Assembly (NCBI GenBank): GCA_934717555.1
Contig: CAKUYY010000079.1
Location: forward strand, 1 to 5,997
Length of the DNA stretch: 5,997 nt
DNA from: an uncultured Clostridium sp.
Lineage (GTDB): Bacteria > Bacillota > Clostridia > Oscillospirales > Acutalibacteraceae
Direction: 5' to 3'
Shown here: positions 1 through 5,997 of the stretch, piece after piece
Position numbering within the stretch: position 1 is the stretch's first letter
Layout of the letters: each line of letters opens with the position of its first letter
Position numbers and translations under genes: made by a program
Notes under the pieces: model-generated
Told to the model about the DNA's origin: nothing
The model's input: the letters and a program-made list of their open reading frames with translations, nothing else
Databases searched by the model: none

Positions 1-313
1 TCTGTTTTTGGAAACAGGCGATATTGTGGTCGATCTCTTCCCTGGTGAGCATTTTCCTCATATCGCTCTTTCCGGAAGGGTCCCCCACCATGCCGGTACC
101 GCCGCCGAACAGGGCAATTGGGGTATGCCCCGCTTTCTGCATATGGGACATCACCATGATCTGCACAAAATGTCCCACATGCAAGCTGTCCGCTGTGGGA
201 TCAAACCCAATATAAAAACTGGTTTTTCCATTGTTCAGCAATTCTCTTACTCGTTCCTCATTGGTCATCTGGGCAATTAATCCTCTCGCCTTCAATTCGT
301 CGAATACACCCAT
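1..313 (-). CDS. tyrS: Tyrosyl-tRNA synthetase, N-terminal part (3' end outside window)
   Basis: This gene encodes the cytoplasmic class I enzyme that charges tRNA-Tyr with tyrosine using ATP. Only the first 104 codons are in the window, and the frame is open to the edge. The visible part is the start of the Rossmann catalytic domain. It contains YIGFDPTADSLHVGH at residues 34-48, where HVGH (45-48) is the class I HIGH motif. This is followed by the tyrosine/ATP pocket segment with GGGTGMVGDPSGK. The KMSKS loop, anticodon-binding region and S4 domain would lie beyond position 1. The ATG start at 313 is well supported: a TAGGAGG ribosome binding site sits 7 bases upstream, and the N-terminus (MGVFDELKARGLIAQMT) has the usual length before the GFDPTA motif. 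The tyrosine T-box leader upstream independently confirms the amino-acid specificity. The sequence is of the TyrS type. Confidence 0.97.
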   Translation of the reverse strand, partial: MGVFDELKARGLIAQMTNEERVRELLNNGKTSFYIGFDPTADSLHVGHFVQIMVMSHMQKAGHTPIALFGGGTGMVGDPSGKSDMRKMLTREEIDHNIACFQKQ

Positions 314-320
314 CGTTTTT

Positions 321-327
321 CCTCCTA
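321..327 (-). promoter_or_regulatory. Ribosome binding site of tyrS
   Basis: The minus strand reads TAGGAGG, an almost perfect Shine-Dalgarno sequence, 7 bases before the ATG at 313. It fixes the tyrS start and lies well downstream of the T-box terminator. Control is therefore expected at transcription termination rather than by hiding this site. Confidence 0.9.
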
Positions 328-348
328 AGTTATGATAAAATCGGAATA

Positions 349-370
349 TAGAACGCCGTTGGACGTTCCA
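349..370 (-). other. Small hairpin between the T-box terminator and the tyrS start
   Basis: On the minus strand TGGAACG (370-364) can pair with CGTTCTA (355-349), giving 7 bp with one G-U and an 8-base loop. No T-run follows directly, so it is unlikely to be a terminator. It lies in the 84-base stretch between the terminator T-tract and the tyrS ATG, upstream of the ribosome binding site. A role in mRNA stability or as a processing site is possible, but this is speculation. It may also be a chance structure. Confidence 0.35.
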
Positions 371-397
371 GGGGACCTCTTCCTGAATCCTGACAAT

Positions 398-426
398 AAA
401 AAAGCCCCCTGCTTTTCGCAGAGGGC
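398..426 (-). terminator. Conditional intrinsic terminator of the tyrS T-box
   Basis: The minus strand forms a 9-bp stem, GCCCTCTGC (426-418) with GCAGGGGGC (412-404), which has one G-U pair and a GAAAA loop. A run of six T follows (403-398). The 5' arm shares bases 426-421 with the 3' arm of the antiterminator, so the two structures exclude each other. This is the standard T-box switch: terminator when tRNA-Tyr is charged, antiterminator when uncharged tRNA is bound. Confidence 0.96.
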
Positions 427-660
427 GGAAATTCCGCGGTACCACCTCAGTTCACCACAGCCTCACAACTGCGGCCTCATGGGTACAAACATACCCCAAC
501 GCGATAACGGGCGCTGCCCGGCAAAGCCTACTGGGATTTTGGCAATCCGTTCTGCTTGGCTGCTCCAGGATGTATTTCAACAGCTTTTCTGCACCTGCTT
601 CCACCAGCCGCAGGTTCTCTTGGCCAGGCCAGCTATCTACTTCTTCCCTTCTCAGCAATT
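398..660 (-). ncRNA. Tyrosine T-box riboswitch (tyrS leader)
   Basis: This cis-acting leader RNA senses uncharged tRNA-Tyr. Stem I spans about 656-559. Its base GCTG (656-653) pairs with CAGC (562-559), and a GA-rich K-turn-like internal loop follows. The specifier loop contains GAAATACATCC, with the tyrosine codon UAC at 574-572. The AGAGA bulge is at 620-616, and the apical helix ACCTGC/GCAGGT pairs 615-610 with 598-593. A small hairpin CGGGC/GCCCG (520-508) runs into a CCGTTATC element typical of the family. Stem III is CCGCAG (474-469) with CTGTGG (460-455). The T-box core AGGTGGTACCGCGG occupies 447-434. In the antiterminator, GAGG (448-445) pairs with CCTC (424-421), the bulge is TGGTACC (444-438), and GCGGA (437-433) pairs with TCCGC (429-425). 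The TGGT bulge matches a tRNA ending in ACCA, consistent with discriminator A73 of tRNA-Tyr. The leader lies directly upstream of tyrS. Confidence 0.98.
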
Positions 661-666
661 AACTGC

Positions 667-695
667 ATTATACCGAATCTTTTCCTCTGTGTCAA
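667..695 (-). promoter_or_regulatory. Consensus sigma-A promoter for the T-box/tyrS unit
   Basis: The minus strand carries TTGACA (695-690) and TATAAT (672-667), separated by exactly 17 bases. Both hexamers match the housekeeping sigma consensus perfectly. Transcription should begin around 661-657, a few bases before the T-box Stem I. The -35 box overlaps the last four bases of recN, including its TGA stop (694-692). No operator is visible in the spacer, so regulation is probably left to the riboswitch. Confidence 0.93.
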
Positions 696-2374
696 CCTTC
701 TTTGGAAATTCCGGCCATTGAAAGCATTTCCTCCGCGCTTTTTAAAGTCAGGTCTGTTACCTGTACCCCGCCAATGATACGGGCCAATTCCTGTTTTCGC
801 CCTTCAAAATCCAAGATATCCACATGGGTGAATGTCCTTCCCTGTTGGACCTCCTTTTGAATCAGAAGGTGCTCATCCGCCAATGCGGCAATCTGGGCGG
901 AGTGCGTAATACACAATACCTGCCGGCTGGAAGATACTTCTTTTAATTTCATGCCCACTTTCTGGGCCGCGCTTCCGCTCACCCCGGTGTCCACTTCGTC
1001 AAAAATCAGGGTGTCAATGGCGTCTTTATCCGCTAATACGGTCTTGATAGAAAGCATGATACGGGACAGTTCCCCTCCCGAAGCGATTTTCGCGAGCGGT
1101 TTGGGCGGCTCTCCCGGGTTGGTGGAGATCAAAAACTGCATCTCGTCGCACCCCATGGGGGTTAGCGCGCATGGCCGCTGCGACACCGAAAGCCGTACTC
1201 CCGGCATATTCAAAAAGGCAAGTTCTTGTTTTACACTTTCCGCCAATACCAACGAGGTTTCCCTTCTCTTTTCTGATAACTCCCGGGCCAGCTCCCAGGC
1301 CTTTTTTTCCGTTTCGTGATAACGGGCATCGAGCTGTTCTCTGCGTTCTTCTGAAAGGGTAATCTGTTCTAACTCTTGTTTGGCATGTTCCAAGAAGGAT
1401 AACATTTCCTCCTCTGTCTCTCCATATTTTCGGGACAAACGATAAAGAATATCCAAACGTTCTTCTATTTCTTCCAAACGGGCAGGATCACAATCAGACT
1501 GCTGAAGCAGAGTTCTCACTTCTTCCCCACAGTCCTCCAGCTCAAAAACCAAACTGTTGATCCGTTCCGATACCGGTTGTACTGCTGGAAAGTAGCGGGT
1601 TGCCTCTCTCAAAGAAGCGGCCGCCTGTTCCAAAGCCTGCTGAGCCCCGGCTGCCTCTTCATCCCCTGCCAGCACGCTTTGGGCTTCCATCAGGGCATTT
1701 GCTACCCTCTCTCCATTTTGATAAAAATTTTTTTGTTGGGTAAGCTCTTCCAGTTCTCCTGGCCGAATCTGCGCTGATTCTAATTCGTCAATCTGGTAAG
1801 TGAGCAAATCAATCTTTCTCGCTTTCGCCGCTTCATCCATTTGAAGGGCATCCCTCTCCTGCTCAATGGCCCGCAATTTCTGATACCACATTTGATAAGA
1901 TTCTCTCAAGGGAAAAAGTTCCCCCATAGCGTCGATATATTCCAAATGAAGGTTCGGGGAAAGCAAGTCATAACTTTCATTTTGTCCGTGGATATGGATC
2001 AGATGCATTCCCAATTCTCTGAGCGCGGATACCGTCGCCGGCCTTCCATTGATACGGCAGCTTCCTTTCCCTTCCGCTCCAATGGTTCTCTGTAGCAACA
2101 AAGCACCGTCCTCTTCCAGAGGATATCCTAATTGTTCCAGTACATCCGCAATTTTAGGAGAAGGATCCTGAAATACCGCGCTGACCAAGGCGGCGGAGGC
2201 CCCCGTCCGCACCAGTTCTTTGGAAACCCTTTCTCCTAAAATAGCGTGAATCGCATCGATGATGATAGATTTTCCGGCTCCGGTTTCTCCTGTCAGAACA
2301 TTTAGACCTCTATGAAAAGTCAATTCCGCCTTTTGGATGACCGCAATATTCTCAATATATAATTGTGAAAGCAT
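692..2374 (-). CDS. recN: DNA repair protein RecN (SMC-like ATPase)
   Basis: RecN is a cytoplasmic SMC-family ATPase that acts early in double-strand break repair, helping to bring DNA ends or sister duplexes together for RecA-dependent recombination. The 560-residue product has the expected length and layout. The N-terminal ATPase half carries Walker A GETGAGKS (29-36) and a Q-loop HGQNE (129-133). A shortened coiled-coil arm, rich in Glu, Gln and Leu, spans roughly 155-385. The C-terminal ATPase half carries the ABC signature ASGGELSR (431-438), Walker B TLIFDEVDTG (455-464) and the switch histidine in ITH (489-491). No zinc hook is seen, as expected for RecN. The ATG at 2374 lies 8 bases after argR, and its AGGTGA ribosome binding site overlaps the argR stop codon, suggesting translational coupling. 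I saw no LexA-like box just upstream, so expression probably follows the operon. The stop codon sits inside the tyrS promoter. Confidence 0.98.
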   Translation of the reverse strand: MLSQLYIENIAVIQKAELTFHRGLNVLTGETGAGKSIIIDAIHAILGERVSKELVRTGASAALVSAVFQDPSPKIADVLEQLGYPLEEDGALLLQRTIGAEGKGSCRINGRPATVSALRELGMHLIHIHGQNESYDLLSPNLHLEYIDAMGELFPLRESYQMWYQKLRAIEQERDALQMDEAAKARKIDLLTYQIDELESAQIRPGELEELTQQKNFYQNGERVANALMEAQSVLAGDEEAAGAQQALEQAAASLREATRYFPAVQPVSERINSLVFELEDCGEEVRTLLQQSDCDPARLEEIEERLDILYRLSRKYGETEEEMLSFLEHAKQELEQITLSEERREQLDARYHETEKKAWELARELSEKRRETSLVLAESVKQELAFLNMPGVRLSVSQRPCALTPMGCDEMQFLISTNPGEPPKPLAKIASGGELSRIMLSIKTVLADKDAIDTLIFDEVDTGVSGSAAQKVGMKLKEVSSSRQVLCITHSAQIAALADEHLLIQKEVQQGRTFTHVDILDFEGRKQELARIIGGVQVTDLTLKSAEEMLSMAGISKEG

Positions 2375-2382
2375 CCTGTCAC

Positions 2383-2838
2383 CTACTTGCTGAGCAATAG
2401 CCTTTTAAATTCTGTCACCAGACTGACAGCGTTGTTCTCTGTGCGCGCTATGATAAAAATGGTATCGTCGCCCGCGAGTGTCCCTACGATACCTTCCCAG
2501 TGCATAGCATCCAAGGCAGCGCAAACCCCCTGTGCCATACCATTCATACACTTGACCGCCACCATATTTCCCGCAAAATCAATGGACAGGACAGAATCGG
2601 AGAATAGGGTGAAAAACTTTGCTGAAATGTCAGTGGCTTCATTTTTTCCGGTAGAGTATTTGTACCGCCCGTCATTGGCCAAAGACTTCACCAGCCGAAG
2701 TTCCTTGATATCGCGGGATATCGTAGCTTGGGTCACATCAAATCCTGCATTCTTAAGACGTTTGAGCAATTCCTCCTGAGTATCGATATTATGTTCCTGA
2801 ATCAATTCTAAAATTTTTGCATGTCTTTTCGTTTTCAC
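2383..2838 (-). CDS. argR: Arginine repressor ArgR/AhrC
   Basis: This is the hexameric transcription factor that binds ARG boxes when L-arginine is present, repressing arginine biosynthesis and in many Firmicutes activating catabolism. The product is 151 residues, the usual length. The N-terminal winged helix-turn-helix contains TQATISRDIKEL (36-47), with the SR pair that contacts DNA. The C-terminal oligomerisation and arginine-binding domain contains GTLAGDDT (119-126), whose Asp pair contacts the arginine ligand. The start is GTG at 2838-2836, immediately after the nadK TAA with no intervening base. A strong AAAGGAGG site lies 6 bases upstream, inside the nadK 3' end. No alternative start is better placed. 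The argR-recN pair is conserved in Firmicutes; the two proteins have no known joint function. No clear ARG box was recognised in the window, though a systematic scan was not possible. Confidence 0.97.
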   Translation of the reverse strand: MKTKRHAKILELIQEHNIDTQEELLKRLKNAGFDVTQATISRDIKELRLVKSLANDGRYKYSTGKNEATDISAKFFTLFSDSVLSIDFAGNMVAVKCMNGMAQGVCAALDAMHWEGIVGTLAGDDTIFIIARTENNAVSLVTEFKRLLLSK

Positions 2839-3696
2839 TTAGATCCTCCTTTCCGAGAGTTTCTCATTGAGCACCTCATAGAAACTGATATCTTTTATTT
2901 TGATCAAACTGACCTCGATCTCCGCCGCCTGGATAGCCACCGTATCGTCTTCGTGGAGCTGTACAGAGGTTTCCCCATCAATGGTCAGAAAGATTTCATT
3001 GTCATCCCCTTCCGCCGCCTGTACGGTAAGTTTAGCATCCTCTCCAAACAGCACGGAACGAGAAAATAGAGAGTGAGAACAAATTGGCGTCAACAGCATA
3101 CAACGCATAACCGGTTCAATCACCGGGCCGCCAGCCGACAGGGAATATGCGGTGGAACCGGTCGGCGTAGAAATAATCAAACCATCCGCCCGATAATGGC
3201 TGATTTTATTATCATGGAATCCCACGCTCAAATCAATCATACGGGAAAGGGCCCCCCGGGAGATCACCGCATCATTGAGGGCATAATAAGTCTCTTTCTG
3301 CTCTTTTTGCGAAATGGCAACTTCCAGCATCATTCTCTTTTCAACATGATACCTTCCATCCACTAAATCCTGAAGGCGATCCAGCTCATTTAGCTCTAGT
3401 CCAGCCACAAAGCCAATTCTTCCCAAATTGATCCCAAGCAAAGGCTTGCTGGCGATCGCGGCGTGTTTGGCCGTATGGATAATGGTTCCATCTCCGCCAA
3501 TCGCTATCATCACATCACAATATGTAACCATCTCATAGAAATCCTGATAAAAGACAATTTCATCGCAGTGAAAATAATCCCGATATTTGGCATACATCAA
3601 GATATCAGCTCCCAGATCCACCAGTTTCTGGATTACACGAACGGTATGTTTATGTGCGTCCACCTTATTTAAATTAGGTAATATAGCGATTTTCAT
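2839..3696 (-). CDS. nadK: NAD kinase (NAD+ 2'-phosphotransferase)
   Basis: This cytoplasmic enzyme phosphorylates NAD+ to NADP+, using ATP or polyphosphate depending on the homologue. At 285 residues it has the normal family length. The hallmark GGDGT motif is at 67-71, with its catalytic aspartate. The ND pair of the NE/D motif is at 141-142. The long conserved segment beginning DGLIISTPTGSTAYSLSAGG (171-190) forms the NAD-binding core, and a TIDGE strand occurs near 238-242. The chosen ATG at 3696 begins MKIAILPNLNK, a typical first beta strand. An AAAGGA site lies 10 bases upstream, slightly further than usual. Two ATGs between that site and the start are out of frame. The 40-base gap from tlyA holds a purine-rich run but no recognisable promoter. 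In Bacillus subtilis the nadK homologues lie elsewhere, whereas tlyA-nadK-argR is the arrangement familiar from Clostridia. Confidence 0.97.
   Translation of the reverse strand: MKIAILPNLNKVDAHKHTVRVIQKLVDLGADILMYAKYRDYFHCDEIVFYQDFYEMVTYCDVMIAIGGDGTIIHTAKHAAIASKPLLGINLGRIGFVAGLELNELDRLQDLVDGRYHVEKRMMLEVAISQKEQKETYYALNDAVISRGALSRMIDLSVGFHDNKISHYRADGLIISTPTGSTAYSLSAGGPVIEPVMRCMLLTPICSHSLFSRSVLFGEDAKLTVQAAEGDDNEIFLTIDGETSVQLHEDDTVAIQAAEIEVSLIKIKDISFYEVLNEKLSERRI
2845..2852 (-). promoter_or_regulatory. Ribosome binding site of argR inside the nadK 3' end
   Basis: The minus strand reads AAAGGAGG, which encodes part of the last nadK codons (SERRI), 6 bases before the argR GTG. This strong site decides for the GTG start and could let ribosomes finishing nadK reinitiate on argR. 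Confidence 0.85.
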
Positions 3697-3736
3697 GGGG
3701 CCATCATCCTTTCTCTTTCTTCTTTTTCAGAAGCAA

Positions 3737-4555
3737 TCAATGTCTATCCAGTTGTAAATGGGATTGTTGCACCAGTTCTTCAACAGATAATTCTGTGGGG
3801 CCATTTGCCAACCCTTTTTGTATATAAAGAAGATACTCGATATTTCCTTCAGGGCCTTTTACCGGAGAAAATGTCAACCCTAAAATCGAAAAGCCCATTT
3901 CTTTAACAAACGCAACCACATGATTAATCACTTGAATATGTACCGCAGGATCGCGTACCACGCCTTTTTTCCCAACATTCTCTCTTCCTGCTTCAAATTG
4001 AGGTTTAATCAAGCATACAGCCTGCGCATTTTCTTCCATCAGTTCCCTGGCCACCGGCAACACTAGTTTCAGGGAAATAAAGGAAACGTCCACGCTGACA
4101 AAACCGATGGGATCCGGCACCTGTTCCCGAGTGACATAACGGATATTGGTGCGTTCTAAATTGATAACCCGCGGATCAGTCCTCAATTTCCAAGCCAATT
4201 GGCCATAGCCGACGTCCACAGAATATACCTTAGCTGCCCCATTTTGGAGCATACAGTCGGTAAATCCCCCTGTGGACGCACCAATGTCCATAGCGATTTT
4301 CCCCTCCAGACTAAGGCCAAAGGTCTGCATGGCTTTCTCCAGTTTTAAGCCTCCCCGGCTGACATAAGGCATTACCGGACCGCGCACTTCTACTTGTACC
4401 GTGGGTGGATACACGGTTCCCGGCTTGTCTGCTTTCTGGTTATCTACATAAACCTGTCCCGCCATAATGACAGCCTTTGCTTTTTCTCTACTTTCCGCCA
4501 GCCCTAAATCCACCAACAAAACGTCTAATCTCTTTTTTTCTGTCACGCTCTGCAC
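3737..4555 (-). CDS. tlyA: TlyA-family 16S/23S rRNA 2'-O-methyltransferase (hemolysin A-like)
   Basis: This SAM-dependent methyltransferase has an S4 RNA-binding domain at residues 9-60 (RLDVLLVDLGLAESREKAKA onward) and an FtsJ/RrmJ-like catalytic domain after it. Visible landmarks are YVSRGGLKLEKA (64-75), the SAM-binding motif MDIGASTGGFTDC (89-101), VDVSFISL (155-162), LIKPQFE (182-188) and GNIEYLLY (237-244). The catalytic K-D-K-E set known from mycobacterial TlyA appears as K71, D156, K184 and E240. Characterised members methylate cytidines in 16S and 23S rRNA; whether this one modifies both is not known. The historical name hemolysin should not be taken as a function. The start is uncertain. 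GTG at 4555 overlaps dxs by 13 bases and gives 272 residues. GTG at 4546 gives a 4-base GTGA overlap and an N-terminus of MTEKKRLDVLL, closer to the family norm. Neither has a strong ribosome binding site, so translational coupling to dxs is likely. Confidence 0.95.
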   Translation of the reverse strand: MQSVTEKKRLDVLLVDLGLAESREKAKAVIMAGQVYVDNQKADKPGTVYPPTVQVEVRGPVMPYVSRGGLKLEKAMQTFGLSLEGKIAMDIGASTGGFTDCMLQNGAAKVYSVDVGYGQLAWKLRTDPRVINLERTNIRYVTREQVPDPIGFVSVDVSFISLKLVLPVARELMEENAQAVCLIKPQFEAGRENVGKKGVVRDPAVHIQVINHVVAFVKEMGFSILGLTFSPVKGPEGNIEYLLYIQKGLANGPTELSVEELVQQSHLQLDRH

Positions 4556-5997
4556 TCTTTTCTTATCAAGTTGGCCATTCCCTGGTTATCCAAGCCCAAA
4601 TGATGCAGGGCCTGTGCCATGGAAGCCTGCGGCACAAACTGATTATTCACCGCTTTTACATAATATTTCCCGGAAAATCCTTCTTGACTAAGCAAATACC
4701 CAAAATGTTCGCCCACGCCTCCATACTGCATTCCTTCTTCAAAAAAGAATACATTTTTCTGTGAACCAATTGTCTGTAGCGCTTTGGGATCAATAGGCTT
4801 TATCCGGTTTAATTTTATGATACAAACCGTAATGTTTTCCTTCTCCAATTGTTCCTTTGCCTGACACGCGTAAGAAAACAATCTCCCATAAGTTACCAGT
4901 ATCACAGGGGCTGTACAATCCCCATAGATGTCAAAAGATTTGTCCGATGCTAAAAAGTCTTTGGGTTTATACAGTTCCTCTCCCCGGGGATACCGCACCG
5001 CTGTTACCCCCTTACACTGATACAGCGCCTGTTGGAAGCAGCCTGCCATTTCTTCAAAGTATGTGGGAGAAAACACGGTGATATTGGGGATTGTATTCAA
5101 AAAGGGGACGTCAAACAACCCTTGGTGGGTTTCTCCATCCTCCCCTACAATTCCCGCCCGGTCAATCGCAAAGGTCACTTTGGCATTCTGCAATGCCGCA
5201 TCATGTATAATCTGGTCGTATCCTCTCTGCAAAAAACTGGAATATACTGCAAATACCGGGCGCATTCCTCCGGCAGCTAGACCGCCAGCAAAAGTAACCG
5301 CGTGTTCTTCCGCAATCCCTACATCGAAAAAGCGGTTTCGGAAAACCCTCGCAAAATCAGACAGCCCTGTTCCAGAGGGCATGGCCGCCGTGATGGCGCA
5401 GATGTGAGGGTCAGCTTCTGCCATACAGCAAAGCAAGGTACCAAATACACTGGAGAAATTTTTTCCTCCAGCAGGGGTTTCCCCTGTCTCAATATCAAAA
5501 GCGGAAACACCATGAAAAGATTTTGGATCTTTCTCCGCAAAAGGATATCCCTTCCCTTTTTTGGTGACCACATGAATGAGCACCGGTTTTTTAAAATTCT
5601 GAGCCACCTGTAGGACATCGATCAATTTTCCTAGGTCATGTCCATCAAATGGGCCGTAATACATAAACCCCATATCTTCGAACAGGGTACTTTTATAAAG
5701 AATATTTTTCAAAAAAGACTTCGTGTGTTGGATAAAATTCCGGACCGGCCTTCCTATAACAGGAATATGCAACAATAAGTTTTCCACTCGATCTTTTGTT
5801 CTTAAATAGGCAGGATTTGCGCGGATCCCCGCTAAATAGCGCGCCATAGAACCCACATTTTGGGAGATGGACATTTTATTATCATTTAAAATGACAATAA
5901 AATTCTTTTTAAATCGTCCCGCATTATTAAGCCCTTCATAAGCTAACCCTCCGGATAAAGCACCATCACCTATCACTGCGATAACTTTTCCAGGCTG
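4543..5997 (-). CDS. dxs: 1-deoxy-D-xylulose-5-phosphate synthase, 5' end outside window
   Basis: This thiamine diphosphate enzyme condenses pyruvate and glyceraldehyde 3-phosphate to DXP, the first step of the MEP isoprenoid pathway and a precursor for thiamine and pyridoxal. The window holds the last 484 codons. About 140-150 N-terminal residues of a roughly 620-residue protein are missing past 5997. Numbering from the window edge, the ThDP motif runs from GDG (10-12) to NDN (38-40), and GPFDGHD is at 115-121, followed by KGKGYPFAE. The transketolase pyrimidine-binding domain carries the catalytic glutamate in FDVGIAEEHAV (ending 234) and DRAGIVGEDGETHQG (279-293). A C-terminal transketolase domain follows. 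The frame is open to the edge (QPGKVIAVIGDGAL), so the GTG at 5976 is an internal valine codon. The TGA stop overlaps the start of tlyA. Upstream neighbours in this gene order are commonly xseA/xseB/ispA, which cannot be checked here. Confidence 0.98.
   Translation of the reverse strand, partial: QPGKVIAVIGDGALSGGLAYEGLNNAGRFKKNFIVILNDNKMSISQNVGSMARYLAGIRANPAYLRTKDRVENLLLHIPVIGRPVRNFIQHTKSFLKNILYKSTLFEDMGFMYYGPFDGHDLGKLIDVLQVAQNFKKPVLIHVVTKKGKGYPFAEKDPKSFHGVSAFDIETGETPAGGKNFSSVFGTLLCCMAEADPHICAITAAMPSGTGLSDFARVFRNRFFDVGIAEEHAVTFAGGLAAGGMRPVFAVYSSFLQRGYDQIIHDAALQNAKVTFAIDRAGIVGEDGETHQGLFDVPFLNTIPNITVFSPTYFEEMAGCFQQALYQCKGVTAVRYPRGEELYKPKDFLASDKSFDIYGDCTAPVILVTYGRLFSYACQAKEQLEKENITVCIIKLNRIKPIDPKALQTIGSQKNVFFFEEGMQYGGVGEHFGYLLSQEGFSGKYYVKAVNNQFVPQASMAQALHHLGLDNQGMANLIRKECRA

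Noticed and set aside
349..370. GAAC...GTTC inverted repeat as a LexA (SOS) box
   Set aside because: The half-sites are 10 bases apart, whereas the Gram-positive LexA box CGAAC-N4-GTTCG needs 4. It is also in front of tyrS, not recN.
349..370. The same hairpin as an intrinsic terminator
   Set aside because: No run of T follows the stem; the nearest T-rich stretch is short and displaced.
452..658. A 68-codon minus-strand reading frame starting at TTG inside the tyrS leader
   Set aside because: It lies within the T-box RNA, whose base pairing and conserved motifs explain this sequence. It has no good ribosome binding site and no recognisable protein motif.
332..721. A 129-codon plus-strand reading frame across the T-box and recN end
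   Set aside because: It is antisense to the riboswitch and promoter, has no recognisable domain, and the opposite strand is fully explained.
951..1319. Plus-strand reading frames opposite recN (and similar ones opposite argR, nadK, tlyA and dxs)
   Set aside because: They are antisense to genes with complete motif sets, lack recognisable domains and have no convincing translation signals.
3697..3736. A separate promoter for nadK in the 40-base gap after tlyA
   Set aside because: The gap is a purine-rich run with no -35/-10 pair at acceptable spacing; an upstream promoter inside tlyA was not evident either.
5974..5976. GTG as a possible dxs start codon
   Set aside because: The frame stays open to the window edge and encodes QPGKVIA just before it, matching the internal ThDP-binding region. 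About 140-150 N-terminal residues are expected further upstream.

Overview
The window is an ordinary chromosomal housekeeping segment from a low- to mid-GC Gram-positive bacterium, most likely a Clostridia-class Firmicute. This rests on the order dxs-tlyA-nadK-argR-recN, strong AGGAGG-type ribosome binding sites, frequent GTG starts, a consensus sigma-A promoter, and a T-box leader before an aminoacyl-tRNA synthetase gene. All genes lie on the minus strand, so transcription runs from high to low coordinates. The species cannot be named from the sequence alone.

Region 5997-692 is a tightly packed five-gene run. It starts with a 5'-truncated dxs (isoprenoid precursor synthesis), followed by tlyA (rRNA 2'-O-methyltransferase), nadK (NADP synthesis), argR (arginine-responsive repressor) and recN (SMC-like DNA repair ATPase). 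Junctions are overlaps or gaps of 0 to 40 bases, and no terminator or convincing promoter is visible between the genes, so they probably form one operon. Only tlyA-nadK leaves a real gap (40 bases).

Region 694-314 is the regulatory part of the window. A consensus promoter (TTGACA, 17-base spacer, TATAAT) begins on the recN stop codon and drives a complete tyrosine T-box riboswitch. Its Stem I with a UAC specifier, Stem III, antiterminator with the TGGT bulge, and competing intrinsic terminator can all be traced base by base. Downstream, tyrS begins at 313 and runs out of the window at position 1. When uncharged tRNA-Tyr accumulates, it should stabilise the antiterminator and allow tyrS transcription.

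I found no mobile element, CRISPR array, phage gene, tRNA/rRNA gene or undescribed system. The points most worth a second look are the promoter/stop overlap, the lack of any terminator for the recN operon other than the conditional T-box terminator, and the details of several translation starts.
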